Below are positions 8,057-14,808 of a stretch of 64,000 nucleotides of DNA, piece after piece. Both the position numbers and the translations under genes were made by a program. The stretch's first letter is position 1. Each line of letters starts with the position of its first letter. The stretch comes from 2-01-FULL-41-14 sp046317875 (GTDB lineage Bacteria > Pseudomonadota > Alphaproteobacteria > UBA7879 > UBA5542), in assembly GCA_046317875.1 (NCBI GenBank), contig JBKCVN010000011.1, positions 1 to 64,000 of the forward strand. The letters run 5' to 3'. The notes below the pieces were generated by a model. The model was not told the origin of the DNA. It saw nothing but the letters and a program-made list of their open reading frames with translations, and searched no databases.

Positions 8057-9244
8057 CTAAGAAGACAAGATAGATGGAGTCTTCAGTGGCGCATCAAAAA
8101 GATACCGCAGAATTCCATCTAATTTTTGTCGACCCGAAGAAGTGGCTTTTAAGTGGGTGGACGATAAGTCTAATAAGCCTTCGGAAACAAGGGCATTTAG
8201 TTTTTTTTCTGGCAGAACCTGCACGGGGGAATAGCCCATCTGAGTTTGAAAATTTTTAAGACAAATGCCTTGTTGAAGGCGAAGGCCCATCATCAAAAAT
8301 TCCTCGCATTTACCGGACCAGGAAAGTATTTTCTTTTCGTGGGTGCCATCTTGTTTGGTGAATACATCTTCCATCCATTTTTCGGGGGATCGATGACGGC
8401 GTATCGCGTATTTTTCTCCCCCAACGGTCAGTCGACTATGAGCCCCTGGCCCCAAACCGATATAATCATGATAATGCCAATAGGTTATATTGTGACGACA
8501 TTCTTGGGAACGCTGGGCATAATTAGAAACTTCATACGCATGATATCCCTTTGATCCCATTAATTGCTGAGTGGCTTCATAAAAATCCGTACTGATGTCA
8601 CTGGAGGGCATTTGGAAATCGCCTTTGTGATACGCTAAGAAAAAAGGGGTACCTTCTTCTATGGTTAGTTGATAGAGGGATAAATGGCCTTTGGCCAAGC
8701 TGAGGGCTTCTTGTAGTTCTTCCTGCCATTCCACGAGAGTTTGGTGGGGCAGGGTATAAATAAAATCTAAGCTGTATCGATCAAAATGGGTTGCGGCGGT
8801 CTCAATGGCTTTGTAAGCATCCGCAATAGAATGGCTCCGGCCTAAAAATTTTAGGCCCTTTTGCCGGAGGCTTTGAATGCCCAAAGAAATGCGATTAATG
8901 CCTGCGGTGGACAGGGCTGAGAATTTTTCACATTCCACCGAGTTCGGGTTGGCTTCCAGGGTAATTTCAACGTGCTGATCCACAGGCCACAGTTCATGAA
9001 TTTTTTCGAGGAGTGTACCGACTAAATCAAGTGGCATAAGGGAGGGGGTGCCCCCTCCAAAAAAGATACTCGTAACAGACTGATGATGGGTCCATGGGTG
9101 GAAAGAAAGAAGATCTGTCACCAAAGCCTTTTCCCAGGCCTGGATATCTATGGATTGGCGAACGTGGCTGTTGAAATCACAGTAGGGACATTTAGAAACG
9201 CAGAAAGGCCAATGGATATAAATTCCAAATGTCTTATTTTTCAA
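8057..9244 (-). CDS. hemW: Radical SAM heme chaperone HemW
   Basis: The 395-residue protein begins with YIHWPFCVSKCPYCDFNSH, giving radical-SAM cysteines Cys15, Cys19 and Cys22. The residue after the third cysteine is Asp-Phe rather than the fourth Cys of HemN, which supports HemW. GGGTPSLM and the HemN C-terminal domain (GICLKNFQTQMGYS onward) follow. HemW-type proteins bind and deliver heme and are often misannotated as coproporphyrinogen oxidase. The start appears to be TTG at 9244, overlapping rdgB by 11 bases; no ATG nearby would retain the conserved first strand. It follows rph and rdgB in the same direction. Confidence 0.9.
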   Translation of the reverse strand: MKNKTFGIYIHWPFCVSKCPYCDFNSHVRQSIDIQAWEKALVTDLLSFHPWTHHQSVTSIFFGGGTPSLMPLDLVGTLLEKIHELWPVDQHVEITLEANPNSVECEKFSALSTAGINRISLGIQSLRQKGLKFLGRSHSIADAYKAIETAATHFDRYSLDFIYTLPHQTLVEWQEELQEALSLAKGHLSLYQLTIEEGTPFFLAYHKGDFQMPSSDISTDFYEATQQLMGSKGYHAYEVSNYAQRSQECRHNITYWHYHDYIGLGPGAHSRLTVGGEKYAIRRHRSPEKWMEDVFTKQDGTHEKKILSWSGKCEEFLMMGLRLQQGICLKNFQTQMGYSPVQVLPEKKLNALVSEGLLDLSSTHLKATSSGRQKLDGILRYLFDAPLKTPSILSS

Positions 9245-9845
9245 TACAGGTCTCGATTAATTTTTGGAATGCTTGGCGACGATGGCTCATGGTGTGCTTT
9301 TCTTCAGGAAGCATCTCGGCAAATGTTTTTTGGTACCCTTCAGGCATAAAAATGGGGTCAAATCCCATATTGGAATGTCCCCGGGTAGGCCACACCAGCT
9401 CTCCATCCACGCGTCCTTCAAAAGAAAAACACCCTGGTTGGCCTGGGAAACAGAGTGCAATATGACAAACAAAAGACGCCCGGCGATCGGGATGGCTATC
9501 AATGGCCAAAAGTTCGTCATTAATTTTTTTCATAGCGTGTTGATAATCTTTGGAGGGGCCTGCCCAACGCGAGGTGTAAATTCCGGGTTGCCCCCCAAGA
9601 GCCTTTACCGAAAGGCCAGAATCATCTGCGAGCGCAGGTAAGCGAGCCGCCGCTGCACAGCTTTGGGCTTTTAATAGGGCATTATCTTTAAACGTTAAAC
9701 CGATTTCATTGGGTTCGGGTAAATTCAGATCATCCAGTGTTAAAATCTTAAAACCATAGGGTTTTAATAACTCTGTGAATTCTGCAATTTTACCTGTGTT
9801 TTTTGTTGCCAAAACCAAGGTATCATTTCGTCTTAATTTCATCAT
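9234..9845 (-). CDS. rdgB: RdgB/HAM1 XTP/dITP diphosphatase
   Basis: The 203-residue protein has the family fingerprint TLVLATKNTGKIAEFTELL (about 10-28), then ALADDSGLSVKAL and MGFDPIFMPEGYQKTFAEM. It hydrolyses non-canonical purine triphosphates such as dITP and XTP to monophosphates, keeping them out of DNA and RNA. It begins two bases after the rph stop and overlaps hemW. The rph-rdgB-hemW order is common in alphaproteobacteria, which supports operon structure. Confidence 0.95.
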   Translation of the reverse strand: MMKLRRNDTLVLATKNTGKIAEFTELLKPYGFKILTLDDLNLPEPNEIGLTFKDNALLKAQSCAAAARLPALADDSGLSVKALGGQPGIYTSRWAGPSKDYQHAMKKINDELLAIDSHPDRRASFVCHIALCFPGQPGCFSFEGRVDGELVWPTRGHSNMGFDPIFMPEGYQKTFAEMLPEEKHTMSHRRQAFQKLIETCIEK

Positions 9846-9847
9846 TT

Positions 9848-10567
9848 TTAAGCCTTTAGAATCTCTGTTTGGTGATGAATAAGCTCTTGTATGCCTTTTT
9901 GAGCCAGTTTAAATAAGTCCTGAAATTGGTTTTCTGAAAAAGGTTTTTTTTCGGCGGTGGATTGAATTTCTATAATTTGTCCTTTTCCTGTAAGGACAAA
10001 ATTGGCATCAGCTTCGGCAGTGCTGTCTTCAGCATAGTCTAAATCCAGTACGGGCATGCCGTGGTATATCCCACACGAGATGGCCGCCAAGGAATCAGTT
10101 AAAGGAATGGTTGTGATGAGACCGTCATTCTGAAGTTTTGACAAAGCACAATGCAGGGCCACATATGCACCGGTAATAGAAGCTGTGCGGGTGCCGCCAT
10201 CGGCCTGAATCACATCACAATCAATATGGATTTGTCTTTCGCCTAATAAAAATAAATCGGTTACGGCGCGCAGGGACCGGCCAATCAATCTTTGAATCTC
10301 TTGGGTTCGTCCCGTTTGTTTACCCCTGGCCGCTTCGCGATCGCTGCGATTATGAGTTGCGCGGGGCAGCATGCCATATTCGGCTGTGATCCATCCAGAT
10401 CCAGTGTTTTTTAAAAAAGAGGGGACTTTTTCTTCCACACTTGCTGTACAAAAAACGTGGGTATCGGCCAGTTTAATCAAACAAGACCCTTCGGCATATT
10501 TAGCCACATGGGTTTGTAACGTAAGAGACCTTAGTTGGTTAGGTTTTCTACCGGAGGGACGATTCAT
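9848..10567 (-). CDS. rph: Ribonuclease PH
   Basis: The 239-residue protein is full length and shows RPSGRKPNQLRSLTLQT at the N-terminus, the phosphate-binding RGKQTGRTQEIQRLIGRSLR stretch and CDVIQADGGTRTASITGAYV. RNase PH is a phosphorolytic 3'-5' exoribonuclease that trims tRNA 3' ends. It is the first gene of the minus-strand run and is divergent from hrcA, sharing a 100-base intergenic region. Confidence 0.96.
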   Translation of the reverse strand: MNRPSGRKPNQLRSLTLQTHVAKYAEGSCLIKLADTHVFCTASVEEKVPSFLKNTGSGWITAEYGMLPRATHNRSDREAARGKQTGRTQEIQRLIGRSLRAVTDLFLLGERQIHIDCDVIQADGGTRTASITGAYVALHCALSKLQNDGLITTIPLTDSLAAISCGIYHGMPVLDLDYAEDSTAEADANFVLTGKGQIIEIQSTAEKKPFSENQFQDLFKLAQKGIQELIHHQTEILKA

Positions 10568-10587
10568 GATGTTGGGCTCGGTGATGG

Positions 10588-10616
10588 TTGACGTTTATGG
10601 GGCGGATGACTAAATT
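10588..10616 (+). promoter_or_regulatory. Candidate sigma-70 promoter for hrcA-grpE
   Basis: TTGACG (10588-10593) and TAAATT (10611-10616) are separated by 17 bases and lie about 50 bases upstream of the hrcA start. No CIRCE inverted repeat (TTAGCACTC-N9-GAGTGCTAA) is visible between rph and hrcA. Prediction by motif only. Confidence 0.4.
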
Positions 10617-10667
10617 TAACTCACCAGTTACACTATCCACATTAATTGTAAAAGTAAAGAATTAGTC

Positions 10668-11705
10668 ATGAAAGTTTTAAACCCTAGATCTTTAGAAATC
10701 CTACGTCATGTGGTTGATATGTATGTTGAAACAGGGGAACCCATTGGATCCCTAACATTAGCCGAAAGATTGGGGCACCAATTATCATCGGCAACCATCC
10801 GAAATGTGATGTCCCAACTGGAAGATTATGGCTTTTTGTATTCCCCCCATACTTCCGCCGGTCGACTGCCCACCGATGAAGGATTGCGTTTTGTGGTGAA
10901 TGGATTATTAGAATCCAGTGAACTATCGTCGGAGGACAGGTTTCTGATTGAACAAAAATGTATCGAAAAAAGTAGGTCTTTGTCCCAAGTTCTAACAGAA
11001 GTTTCAAATATTTTATCGGGACTATCTACATGCGCTGGATTTGTGGTGGTCCCTCAAGAAGAAAAAATCTTGCGTCAAATTGAATTTATACCCCTGGATG
11101 ACGGTACAGCCCTTGCGATTATGGTGACACAAGAAGGAGAAGTGGAAAACCGCTTGTTCCAACTACCTATTGGGTTTTCTATCTCAACTTTAATAGAGGC
11201 AGGCAATTACTTAAATGCTCGTCTTGCGGGACGCACCCTAAGTGAAGCCAAAAATCGTATTTTAAAGGAATTATCCTCCCACCAGGCTGATTTGGATTTA
11301 TTAAGCCAAGAAGTTATTAAATCTGGTCTTGCCATGTGGAGTGGTACAGGGAAAGGAGCATCCCTCATTGTAAATGGACAATCTAATTTGCTTAATAGGG
11401 TGGAACATTTAGAAGATCTGAATACCATTAAACATATTTTTGGATTACTTGAAAAAAAGGAGAACTTGATTAATTTATTAGATGCTTCTATGAAAGGAGA
11501 AGGTATCCAAATTTTTATTGGAGCAGAAAATGAATTGTTTCACCATGTGGGATGTTCCCTTGTGTTATCGCCCTATGAGAGCAAACTAGGGGATATTGTG
11601 GGCGCGATTGGAGTCATTGGACCCAAGCGTCTGAATTATGGACGGATTATTCCCATGGTGAATTATACAGCAAAAATTTTAAGTCGTATTTTAAGCGGCA
11701 AATAA
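10668..11705 (+). CDS. hrcA: Heat-inducible transcription repressor HrcA
   Basis: The 345-residue protein starts with the HrcA winged-helix domain (LEILRHVVDMYVETGEPIGS, then LSSATIRNVMSQLEDYGFLY and SPHTSAGRLPTDEGLRFVVN), followed by the GAF-like dimerisation domain. It represses chaperone genes by binding CIRCE operators and responds to GroE availability. It lies directly upstream of grpE, as in many alphaproteobacteria. The absence of a recognisable CIRCE before it suggests that its operator, if any, is elsewhere, for example before groES or dnaK. Confidence 0.95.
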   Translation: MKVLNPRSLEILRHVVDMYVETGEPIGSLTLAERLGHQLSSATIRNVMSQLEDYGFLYSPHTSAGRLPTDEGLRFVVNGLLESSELSSEDRFLIEQKCIEKSRSLSQVLTEVSNILSGLSTCAGFVVVPQEEKILRQIEFIPLDDGTALAIMVTQEGEVENRLFQLPIGFSISTLIEAGNYLNARLAGRTLSEAKNRILKELSSHQADLDLLSQEVIKSGLAMWSGTGKGASLIVNGQSNLLNRVEHLEDLNTIKHIFGLLEKKENLINLLDASMKGEGIQIFIGAENELFHHVGCSLVLSPYESKLGDIVGAIGVIGPKRLNYGRIIPMVNYTAKILSRILSGK

Positions 11706-11722
11706 TTTAAGGAGACCACAAA

Positions 11723-12268
11723 ATGGAAAAAGAAAATATGAATGAAGAAAAAAACCTGAATCAAGAAGCTGAAGAAGTTCTTGAAAAAACTGAAACTGAT
11801 TCGGAGATTGATAACACAGAAGAAGTTTCCCGTTTGAAAGATCAATTGTTGCGCACCCTGGCCGATTTAGAAAATACGCGGAAACGGGCAGAGCGTGAAA
11901 AGGAAGAAATCCGGAAATATGCGGTGGCAGGATTTTGTAAAGACTTGTTAAGTGTGGTGGATACCTTGGATCGTGCGCTTGAAAGTGTTCCCGAAGAGGA
12001 AAAAAAGAGTCATGACCTGTTTAAAAGATTGTATGAAGGTATTGAATTAACCCGCAACGAGATGGCCAAAACATTTGTGAAACATCACATCACAAAAATA
12101 ACCCCCACAGGTCAGAAATTTGACCACAACTTCCACCAGGCGGTAGTGGAAGTGCCAAGCGCCGATCATGAGGCAGGGATGGTGGTAGATGTGTTACAAG
12201 CAGGGTATGCAATTGACGATCGTTTGTTACGGCCCGCCATGGTAACCGTCTCGAAAGGGAAAGAGTAA
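11723..12268 (+). CDS. grpE: Nucleotide exchange factor GrpE
   Basis: The 181-residue protein has the acidic, coiled-coil N-terminal helix (about residues 1-80, rich in E and K), the LADLENTRKRAEREKEE signature, and the beta-wing domain ending in GYAIDDRLLRPAMVTVSK. GrpE releases ADP from DnaK. The start at 11723 has AAGGAGA just upstream, 17 bases after hrcA, so the two are probably one transcript. No dnaK or dnaJ is in the window. Confidence 0.95.
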   Translation: MEKENMNEEKNLNQEAEEVLEKTETDSEIDNTEEVSRLKDQLLRTLADLENTRKRAEREKEEIRKYAVAGFCKDLLSVVDTLDRALESVPEEEKKSHDLFKRLYEGIELTRNEMAKTFVKHHITKITPTGQKFDHNFHQAVVEVPSADHEAGMVVDVLQAGYAIDDRLLRPAMVTVSKGKE

Positions 12269-12320
12269 CTGGAGACCGATTATTTCCTTTTTTTCTTTTT
12301 TTAAGAAGACAGCTGGCCGC

Positions 12321-13034
12321 GTGGCAGAAATTGACTCTTTTCTTTTTTACCTATCTTCGGGCGAGGCTGTTTCTATTGAACACCAAGTAAGTAGGCGGAC
12401 TAGCCGGTTGCGTTTAAAATGGGTTCCTGCACGTCATCTTTTTTCGTTAACATATCCCCCCATGGTCTCAGAAACTGAAATTCTGACTTTCCTAAGGTAC
12501 AATGAGGGCTGGATTAAAAAAAACATCAGGGAAACCAGCCCTAAAACCATTTTTAATATGGGGGATTCTTTTTTATTTTTTGGTCAACGCTATAACATTA
12601 TCCAAGATTTGTTGCGCAAAAAAGGAATTTGGAAGGATGGCCACTCCATTATTGTGGGGAATAATCTTATGGATGCCCCCCAATCTATGGAGCAGTATTT
12701 AAAAAAGGAAGCTCTTTCTTTTTTTGAAGAATGGTCACACCACTATGCCCGAGTATTGGAAACGAAATTTTCACGAGTCTCCATCCGTGATGGACATTCC
12801 CGTTGGGGGAGTTGTTCATCATCAGGGACCTTATCCTATTCTTGGCGTTTGGGGCTGGCGCCGTTAGAGGTGGCTAAATATGTATGTGCCCATGAAGTGG
12901 CGCACTTAAAAGAAATGAATCATAGCCCACGATTTTGGGCTCTAGTAGCCCAGCTGGATCCCGATTATAAAAAGCATCGGGCCTGGTTAAAAAAAGAAGG
13001 TCATACCTTGAAAATGATTTCTTTTTTTAAATAA
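12321..13034 (+). CDS. YgjP-type M48-like metalloprotease (DUF45)
   Basis: The 237-residue cytosolic protein contains the zinc-protease motif HEVAHLKEMNHSPRFW, with His191, Glu192, His195 and the third ligand His201, preceded by the family segment DGHSRWGSCSSSGTLSYSWR. This is the YgjP/WLM-like gluzincin family found next to chaperone genes in many alphaproteobacteria; substrates are unknown. The start is GTG at 12321, 52 bases after grpE, with a weak AAGAAG ahead of it. It sits four bases before the next gene. Confidence 0.85.
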   Translation: MAEIDSFLFYLSSGEAVSIEHQVSRRTSRLRLKWVPARHLFSLTYPPMVSETEILTFLRYNEGWIKKNIRETSPKTIFNMGDSFLFFGQRYNIIQDLLRKKGIWKDGHSIIVGNNLMDAPQSMEQYLKKEALSFFEEWSHHYARVLETKFSRVSIRDGHSRWGSCSSSGTLSYSWRLGLAPLEVAKYVCAHEVAHLKEMNHSPRFWALVAQLDPDYKKHRAWLKKEGHTLKMISFFK

Positions 13035-13037
13035 TTT

Positions 13038-13478
13038 ATGGAAGATGATTTTGCCATATTCACTCTTCTAAAATCCACATTTCAAGGAAAGTATTCCTTT
13101 GTACGGTATGTATCTTTTCTTCCCCAAGGGTGGAAGGGGACAGCAGAATTTTCTGAAGCGTTAGTCACGGCACGCATTCCTTACCAAGAAAAAGGTTTTT
13201 ATTTTTTAGGCTCTGAAATCCAAGAGTTTTATCAAGAACGATTTTTTCAAATTAATGAAGGTGGTTTTATAATCTTAAAACAAGATGCTATGATTTTGCA
13301 TACGTTTTCTACGCCCCATTTTTCAGAGAAAGGTATATTTTATTCCCACGTTCATTCTTGTGGGGCAGATGTTTATCATTGTGATTTTTTCATTCAAACG
13401 CATCAGTTCCAAACTTTCTATACCATCCAAGGCCCCAAGAAAAATTTTTCTATCCATACTTTTTATAGTGTATTGTGA
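13038..13478 (+). CDS. DUF6314-like small protein
   Basis: The 146-residue protein resembles the alphaproteobacterial DUF6314 family, recalled as small lipocalin-like beta proteins. Matching features are an opening F-x-G-x-(Y/W)-S-x-x-R motif (FQGKYSFVRYVSFLPQGWKG), a central E-x-x-x-E-F-Y-x-E-R stretch, and a C-terminal H-x-C-x-x-D-x-Y followed by GPKKNFSIHTFYS. No catalytic motif or export signal is visible. It follows the YgjP protease after three bases and is probably cotranscribed with it. The family call is from pattern memory, without a profile search. Confidence 0.55.
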   Translation: MEDDFAIFTLLKSTFQGKYSFVRYVSFLPQGWKGTAEFSEALVTARIPYQEKGFYFLGSEIQEFYQERFFQINEGGFIILKQDAMILHTFSTPHFSEKGIFYSHVHSCGADVYHCDFFIQTHQFQTFYTIQGPKKNFSIHTFYSVL

Positions 13479-13635
13479 GGTTAATAACTTGAAATATATA
13501 GATTAATTATTATATAGGGTGTAGTGGTTGAGGGCTTTGATGAAAAAAGATTCAACAAGGTTTGGAGAGATATTTTTTAATCTTCTGGATTTTTTCCTAG
13601 AGTTGTTATCCCGATTTTAATGGGGATTAAAATAT

Positions 13636-13657
13636 CTAGGACAGCGCCTAGTTTTTT
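13636..13657 (+). terminator. Possible short-stem terminator upstream of secreted protein gene
   Basis: CTAGG (13636-13640), six loop bases and CCTAG (13647-13651) are followed by TTTTTT. It sits 158 bases after the DUF6314-like stop codon and could end the hrcA-grpE run. A longer imperfect inverted repeat (AGATATTTTTTAATC near 13569 against GATTAAAATATCT near 13625) surrounds it. Five pairs make a weak stem. Confidence 0.4.
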
Positions 13658-13732
13658 ACGATTGAATAATATGAATTATATCTTATATGTGTTTTATGGG
13701 CATTGAAAGTGTCGCTTTAAGGGAGTTAAAAA

Positions 13733-14791
13733 ATGAAAGTTTCTTTAAAAATTTTGTCACTAAGTATCGCTGTAATTCTGGCCAATGAATCCATGGCCGT
13801 TAAAGCTTTCGAATATGAAGATCTAGAACGTCTGAGAAGAAACCCAACCTTTTATGATCGCTTACAGGCTTATGAAAAGAAAGAATATACTCTAGAAAAA
13901 GTTCAAACAGAAATAGAGAAAATTTCCACATGGCAAGAATATGCCTTTTTTTGTAAAATGCATTTAAATTTTTCTCAATTTAAAGCTACTCAAAGGGAAG
14001 CGGTGCCCCAGTTCTGGACAGAAAAAGAAGGTTTTTTAGAAAAAGGAAAATTTTTATTAAATGAAAAAATGAGGGTTATTTTTTCAGATTTTGATCGTAT
14101 TGCTGATAGGAAAGAAGAGAAAGATTTTGAATTTCTCAAAGAGACTAGCGAAAAGAAAGCGGCATTAAAAATGAAAGAAAAATCTTTCTTTAAAGCTAAA
14201 TCTTTGTTTGATAATTGGAGGCGCGTTCCCTTTTCTTCTTCTGAACAAGAAGCCATAGAAATCATTCATGGAGGTAGCCTCAGATATCTCATGGACTTTC
14301 TAACAGGGCATGAAAAAGGATATGATTTGGAGTTCCCTAATAGAAGAAGAACTCCAAATAAATTACAAAACGTTTTAAGTACTTTTGAAGACCGAGAAAC
14401 GTTAGGGCTTGGAAAGGCCTTCGGAATTCAAGTTCATCCCATATCGGCCCAGGAAGATATAAGAGATGTGATTAAAAGGTCTGCATACTATGCTGTTGAT
14501 AGATCTAAGCCTTATCAAGATTTTCCTGTTATTCTAAGGGCGACGATCCAACCTCAATTTTTAGACATGGCAGATAATGAATATGAAGCAGGGTTAAGAA
14601 GTTGTTATGTTTCTCAATTGAAGAATATCCGTATTGAGATTTTAGGATATAGTAAAAGAGCTTCTGAAGTGCACGCCCCCATTTCATGGAAAATAGAACA
14701 AGAGAAAGCTGAGCATATGCCCTCTGATTTGTTGAAACGGTATTTAAATAAGTTTGAAAAAAAATTAAGCTACCTAGACTTGGCTATATAA
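13733..14791 (+). CDS. Secreted protein with possible ADP-ribosyltransferase-like fold
   Basis: This 352-residue protein has a signal peptide (LKILSLSIAVILANESMA, cut near residue 22), so it leaves the cytoplasm. Residues 25-170 are charged and helical. The C-terminal half has the order of elements seen in PARP/RNA 2'-phosphotransferase-type ADP-ribosyltransferases. These are a His-Gly strand before a helix (EIIHGGSLRYLMDFLTGHEK, His179), a second strand and helix (GIQVHP, then SAYYAVDRS, Tyr252/253), and a third strand with an acidic residue ahead of a final strand (DNEYEAGLRSCYVSQLKNIR, Glu283/Glu285). This H-Y-E reading is an inference; no family profile was matched. It stands alone between the hrcA cluster and convergent uvrA. 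A start with GGGAG nine bases upstream supports 13733. Confidence 0.8.
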   Translation: MKVSLKILSLSIAVILANESMAVKAFEYEDLERLRRNPTFYDRLQAYEKKEYTLEKVQTEIEKISTWQEYAFFCKMHLNFSQFKATQREAVPQFWTEKEGFLEKGKFLLNEKMRVIFSDFDRIADRKEEKDFEFLKETSEKKAALKMKEKSFFKAKSLFDNWRRVPFSSSEQEAIEIIHGGSLRYLMDFLTGHEKGYDLEFPNRRRTPNKLQNVLSTFEDRETLGLGKAFGIQVHPISAQEDIRDVIKRSAYYAVDRSKPYQDFPVILRATIQPQFLDMADNEYEAGLRSCYVSQLKNIRIEILGYSKRASEVHAPISWKIEQEKAEHMPSDLLKRYLNKFEKKLSYLDLAI

Positions 14792-14808
14792 TATAAGTTT
14801 TTGAGGCC

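Noticed and set aside
10568..10667. CIRCE operator before hrcA
   Set aside because: Searched by eye for TTAGCACTC and its inverted partner in the intergenic region; neither is present.
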